Positions 31,161-34,296 of a stretch of DNA of 34,296 nt are shown here, in pieces. Under the pieces are notes generated by a model, which was not told where the DNA came from, did not search any database, and worked only from the letters and a program-made list of their open reading frames with translations. A program made the position numbers and the translations under genes. Origin of the DNA: Candidatus Competibacteraceae bacterium (GTDB lineage Bacteria; Pseudomonadota; Gammaproteobacteria; Competibacterales; Competibacteraceae); assembly GCA_027492875.1 (NCBI GenBank), contig JAPUDV010000112.1, forward strand, positions 2,773 to 37,068. Direction: 5' to 3'. Position 1 is the first letter of the stretch. Every line of letters starts with the position of its first letter.

Positions 31161-32906
31161 TTACGTCCTGCTCACCACCCACTCGCCCAGCACCAACAGA
31201 TCCATGTGGGTGCGCAGGAAACAGTCGAGTGCTTCCTCGGGTCGGCACACCACCGGTTCGTTCTCGTTGAACGAGGTGTTGAGCACCATCGGCACCCCGG
31301 TCAGGTCGCGGAAGGTTTCGATCAGGCGGTGGTACAGCGGGTTGGTGGCGCGGTGGACGGTCTGCAAGCGGCCGGAGCCATCGACATGGGTAACGGCGGG
31401 AACGAGCGGGCGCTTCTCCTCTCGAATCTGGAAGACCTGCATCATGAACGGCACCTCGTCCTCGTCCTCGAACCAGTCGGCCACCGCTTCGCGCAGGATG
31501 GAGGGCGCGAACGGCCGAAACGATTCGCGGCGTTTGATCTTGCGGTTGAGGATGTCCTTCATGTCGGGCCGCCGTGGATCGCAGACGATGGAGCGATTGC
31601 CCAGCGCTCGCGGCCCCCACTCCATCCGCCCCTGGAACCAGCCGACCACTTGCCCGTCCGCCACCGCCCGCGCGGTCAGCCGGCATCGTTCCTCCACGTC
31701 GGCGATCCGCTCCACCCGGCAGTGCTGGGTTTTCAGCTCCTCACGCCGCATCTCCAGCGCCTCGCCGAGTTCGGCCTCGCCGAACCGGGGTCCCCAGTAG
31801 GCATGATCCATGTGAAAGCGCGGCCCGGCGGCATTGAGTCGGTGCCAGGTCACGAAGGCCGCGCCGATGGCTCCACCGGCGTCGCCGGCCGCCGACTGGA
31901 CGTAAACCTGGCGGAACGGCGTCATGCGCCGCACCTTGCCGTTGGCCACCGAGTTCATGCCGCAACCGCCAGCGATAGCAACGGCGTCGAGCCGATGGCG
32001 GGCGTGCAACGTGTCGAGCAGATGAAAAAACGCTTCTTCGTACAGGGCCTGGACCGACCGGGCGATATCGTGGTGGCGCGACTCCAGCGGCTGATCCGGA
32101 GCGCGGGCCGGGCCGAGCAGGTCTTCCAGCGCCGGGCTGTATAACCGGCCGACGGTCGGGGAGCCATCGGACCATTCATAGTCGATCTTTTCGCGATGGT
32201 GACGGAAGTAGTCCAGATTCAGGCGGAAACCGCCACCGTCTTCCAGCCGGACGATGCGGCGCATGGCGTCCAGATGGCGCGGTTCACCGTAGGGCGCCAA
32301 CCCCATGACCTTGTACTCGTCTCCGTAGTGGGGAAAGCCAAGATACTGAGTTAGGGCTTGATAAAAGATGCCGAGCGAGTGCGGGAAATAGACCTGGTCC
32401 TCGACCTCGATTCGCGCACCCCGCCCCACGCCCCAGGCGGCGCTGGCGAAATCGCCAAAGCCATCCACCGACACCACGACCGCTTCCGGAAAGGGCGAGA
32501 CATGGAAGGCCGAAGACAGATGGGCGAGGTGGTGCTCGACGGCGTGGACCTGGCCGCTGAAATGCGGGCCGGGGAAGGCACGGGCCAGATGTTCGGCAAC
32601 GCTGGCGCGTTCCTGCTTATTGCGCAACCGATCCAGCACCAGACCAAGGTCGGGACGATGAGCCAGGGTGTAACCGATCTTTTTCCATAGATGGGCGGTG
32701 CGATCCTGATTGACGGCGAGGTGATCGATGGCATCCAAGCCGATGCCGGCTTCGCGCAGGCAGTAGCGGATCGCCTCGCCGGGGAAGCCGGCCCAGTGCT
32801 TGACGCGGCGGAAACGCTCTTCCTCCGCCGCCGCGACAAGCTGGCCATCGCGCACCAGGCAGGCGGCGGAGTCACCGTGGAAAGCGTTAAGGCCGAGGAT
32901 CAGCAT
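31161..32906 (-). CDS. carbamoyltransferase, NodU/CmcH family
   Basis: O-carbamoyltransferase of 581 residues, standard for the family. The N-terminal Kae1-like half opens LILGLNAFHGDSAACLVRDGQLVAAAEEERF and holds the metal-binding histidines in VEHHLAHLSSAF, VSVDGFGD and EYKVMGLAPYG. The C-terminal domain has GQVVGWFQGRMEWGPRALGNRSI and the VLNTSFNENEPVV segment. These enzymes move a carbamoyl group from carbamoyl phosphate, via carbamoyl-adenylate, to a sugar hydroxyl. In this locus it probably decorates the EPS repeat unit or its precursor. AAGGA lies upstream of the ATG at 32906. It follows galE by 62 bases. Confidence 0.93.
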   Translation of the reverse strand: MLILGLNAFHGDSAACLVRDGQLVAAAEEERFRRVKHWAGFPGEAIRYCLREAGIGLDAIDHLAVNQDRTAHLWKKIGYTLAHRPDLGLVLDRLRNKQERASVAEHLARAFPGPHFSGQVHAVEHHLAHLSSAFHVSPFPEAVVVSVDGFGDFASAAWGVGRGARIEVEDQVYFPHSLGIFYQALTQYLGFPHYGDEYKVMGLAPYGEPRHLDAMRRIVRLEDGGGFRLNLDYFRHHREKIDYEWSDGSPTVGRLYSPALEDLLGPARAPDQPLESRHHDIARSVQALYEEAFFHLLDTLHARHRLDAVAIAGGCGMNSVANGKVRRMTPFRQVYVQSAAGDAGGAIGAAFVTWHRLNAAGPRFHMDHAYWGPRFGEAELGEALEMRREELKTQHCRVERIADVEERCRLTARAVADGQVVGWFQGRMEWGPRALGNRSIVCDPRRPDMKDILNRKIKRRESFRPFAPSILREAVADWFEDEDEVPFMMQVFQIREEKRPLVPAVTHVDGSGRLQTVHRATNPLYHRLIETFRDLTGVPMVLNTSFNENEPVVCRPEEALDCFLRTHMDLLVLGEWVVSRT

Positions 32907-32968
32907 CGATGGATATTCCTTAAAGCGCGGATGGGGGCGTCAAGAGTCAAAGGTTGGAAATTCAGGGA

Positions 32969-33991
32969 TCAGCAGCCTCGCCCCTGATCTTTCCTGCTCC
33001 GCATCCACACCCACGCCGTGCGGATGATCTCCTCCAGCGCGGGAATGGCCGGACGCCAGCCGAGCATGTCCCGCGCCTGGATCGCGCTGCCCACCAGCCA
33101 GGCCGGGTCGCCGGGTCGGCGCGGGTCGATCCGGTAGCGGATATCGGCGTCCGTTACCCGCCGGGCGGTTTCGATGACCTCCCTGACCGAGTAGCCGGCG
33201 CCGTTGCCCAGGTTATAGGCTTCGGCACCCTCCGCTCGATCCGCCATCAGCCGGTCGGCGGCAAGCAGATGAGCGACGCACAGGTCGGCGACGTGAATGT
33301 AGTCGCGCACGCAGGTACCGTCCGGGGTGGCGAAGTCGTCGCCGTACACCGCCAGTTGCGTTGCGCGCGGGTCGCCGCCGGCCCGCATCCGTGCGGCTTC
33401 GCGCAACACCAGCGGGATCAGATGGGTTTCCGGCTCGTGCCGTTCGCCCAGGCGACCGGCGGGATCGCAGCCGGCGGCGTTAAAGTAGCGCAGGCTGATG
33501 CTGGCCAGGCCATAGGCTTGGGCGTCATCCCGCAGGATCTGTTCGACGATCAGCTTGGTCCAACCGTAGGGATTGACCGGCTGCTGGGGGTGGGTTTCGG
33601 TGATCGGCCGCTCCAGGGGTTCGCCGTAGGTGGCGCAGGTGGAGGAGAACACCAGGTGCCGAATCCCGCTGGCCCGCATCGCCGCCAGCAAATTAAGGGT
33701 GCCCGTGACGTTGTTGTCGTAGTAGCGCGCCGGGTGCTGGACCGACTCGCCGACGTAAGCCAGCGCGGCGAAGTGCATCACCAGCTCATAGTCGCGCGCG
33801 GCGAAGCAGCGGCGCAGATCGTCGGCGGAACGCAGGTCGCCCTCGATCAGTTCGGCCGACCCAACCGCATCGCGATGGCCGCGCGACAGATTGTCGAACA
33901 CCGCGACCCGATGGCCGGCATCCACCAGCATTTGCACCATGTGCGAACCGATGTAGCCGGCGCCGCCAGCCACCAGAATCGAATGAGGCAT
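32969..33991 (-). CDS. galE: UDP-glucose 4-epimerase
   Basis: Interconverts UDP-glucose and UDP-galactose, 340 residues. The NAD-binding GGAGYIG is at residues 9-15, followed by VFDNLSRGH, MHFAALAYVGESVQHP, VFSSTCATYGEP, the catalytic NPYGWTKLIVEQ with Tyr and Lys, SLRYFNAAGCDP and GTCVRDYIHVADL. I chose the ATG at 33991, preceded by GGGGAA; the codon before it is an in-frame TTG. It is the first gene of the minus-strand EPS cluster seen here and would supply UDP-galactose for the polymer. A broader substrate range (UDP-GalNAc, UDP-arabinose) cannot be excluded. Confidence 0.93.
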   Translation of the reverse strand: MPHSILVAGGAGYIGSHMVQMLVDAGHRVAVFDNLSRGHRDAVGSAELIEGDLRSADDLRRCFAARDYELVMHFAALAYVGESVQHPARYYDNNVTGTLNLLAAMRASGIRHLVFSSTCATYGEPLERPITETHPQQPVNPYGWTKLIVEQILRDDAQAYGLASISLRYFNAAGCDPAGRLGERHEPETHLIPLVLREAARMRAGGDPRATQLAVYGDDFATPDGTCVRDYIHVADLCVAHLLAADRLMADRAEGAEAYNLGNGAGYSVREVIETARRVTDADIRYRIDPRRPGDPAWLVGSAIQARDMLGWRPAIPALEEIIRTAWVWMRSRKDQGRGC

Positions 33992-34037
33992 CAAACCATT
34001 CCCCGTCCAGGTTCTGAGCGATACACGATGACGATCC

Positions 34038-34296
34038 TCATTCCTCGCTCGCCTGCTCGCTCAGGACCGCCAGCCAAGACTCGCCGTCGGCGCAGTCCAG
34101 CAACGCCTCGCCGAGTCGCTCCAGGGTCTCCGACGCCGTCACTCGCGCCAGCAACGGCGCGCTCCGCTCCGCCACCGCCGCACCGAAGCGATGCCGCGTT
34201 TGTCGCAGCAACAGGTTGCGCTCCGAATCCAGGCCCTGTTGCAGGCCCTGTTGCAGGCCCTGTTGCAGGCCCTGTTGCAGGCCCTGTTGCAGGCCC
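34038..34296 (-). CDS. partial gene ending in a DUF4351-like domain (Rpn/PD-(D/E)XK nuclease-like family)
   Basis: The 5' part is cut by the window edge. The visible C-terminal 86 codons start with repeated Gly-Leu-Gln-Gln units, continue DSERNLLLRQTRHRFGAAVAE, and end ETLERLGEALLDCADGESWLAVL with a short acidic tail and TGA at 34038-34040. LLLRQTRHRFG followed by LERLGEALLD is the pattern of DUF4351, a C-terminal domain found on Rpn-like transposase/nuclease proteins, in which a Gln/Gly-rich repeat linker in front of the domain is common. The start, the nuclease core and whether the gene is intact cannot be seen. It lies 46 bases upstream of galE on the same strand but is probably unrelated to EPS. 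Confidence 0.7.
   Translation of the reverse strand, partial: GLQQGLQQGLQQGLQQGLQQGLDSERNLLLRQTRHRFGAAVAERSAPLLARVTASETLERLGEALLDCADGESWLAVLSEQASEE
34230..34296. repeat. 12-bp tandem repeat, five full units plus a partial at the window edge
   Basis: CAGGCCCTGTTG repeats without error five times from 34230 to 34289, and a sixth copy is cut after seven bases. On the minus strand each unit encodes Gly-Leu-Gln-Gln in the linker of the DUF4351-like gene. Identical units suggest recent slippage expansion. The true copy number cannot be seen because the array runs out of the window. Confidence 0.95.

Noticed and set aside
34230-34296. CRISPR-like repeat array
   Set aside because: The units are 12 bp, directly joined without spacers, and are in frame within a coding linker.

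Overview
The window looks like chromosomal DNA of a GC-rich, PHA-storing gammaproteobacterium. Several proteins match the E. coli-type families closely along their length (YadH, MepK/YcbK, YbaK, RlmKL, QmcA, YdfG, WecA). A class I PHA synthase is present, and a large exopolysaccharide (EPS) locus fills the right half. A lineage such as the Competibacter-like glycogen/PHA accumulators would fit, but that is inference from gene content only. No tRNA, rRNA, CRISPR array, insertion sequence or phage gene was recognised.

Left part (1-12.1 kb): a YadH-type ABC-2 permease; a C4-dicarboxylate TRAP transporter dctP-dctQ-dctM with a strong terminator hairpin between dctP and dctQ; a minus-strand pair of mepK (Tat-exported murein endopeptidase) and a small exported hypothetical; ybaK-rlmL; phaC; a convergent PduO-type cobalamin adenosyltransferase; then an AT-rich gap of about 0.87 kb ending in a run of hairpins in front of a lytic transglycosylase.

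Middle (12.2-18.3 kb): a DUF1285 gene, an unrecognised membrane protein whose C-terminus appears frameshifted, the qmcA/NfeD pair, wecA, ydfG, and a lipoprotein resembling the transglutaminase-like cysteine peptidases.

Right part (18.3-34.0 kb): an EPS cluster entirely on the minus strand, transcribed right to left. The order is galE, NodU-type carbamoyltransferase, GT2 glycosyltransferase, gmd, fcl, PHP-type phosphotyrosine phosphatase, Wza-like export lipoprotein, Wzc-like tyrosine autokinase, a J-domain/TM/coiled-coil/NTF2-like fusion, a TPR plus jelly-roll protein, an exported protein with three FecR-like modules, and a Wzy/O-antigen-ligase-like polymerase. Together these suggest a Wzx/Wzy-type polymer, primed by WecA, probably containing L-fucose (or another GDP-mannose-derived 6-deoxyhexose) and galactose, and probably carbamoylated. 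The three proteins between wzc and wzy are the least understood part and the best candidate for an undescribed accessory module.

The right edge cuts a minus-strand gene ending in a DUF4351-like domain, preceded by a 12-bp tandem repeat that encodes Gly-Leu-Gln-Gln units.
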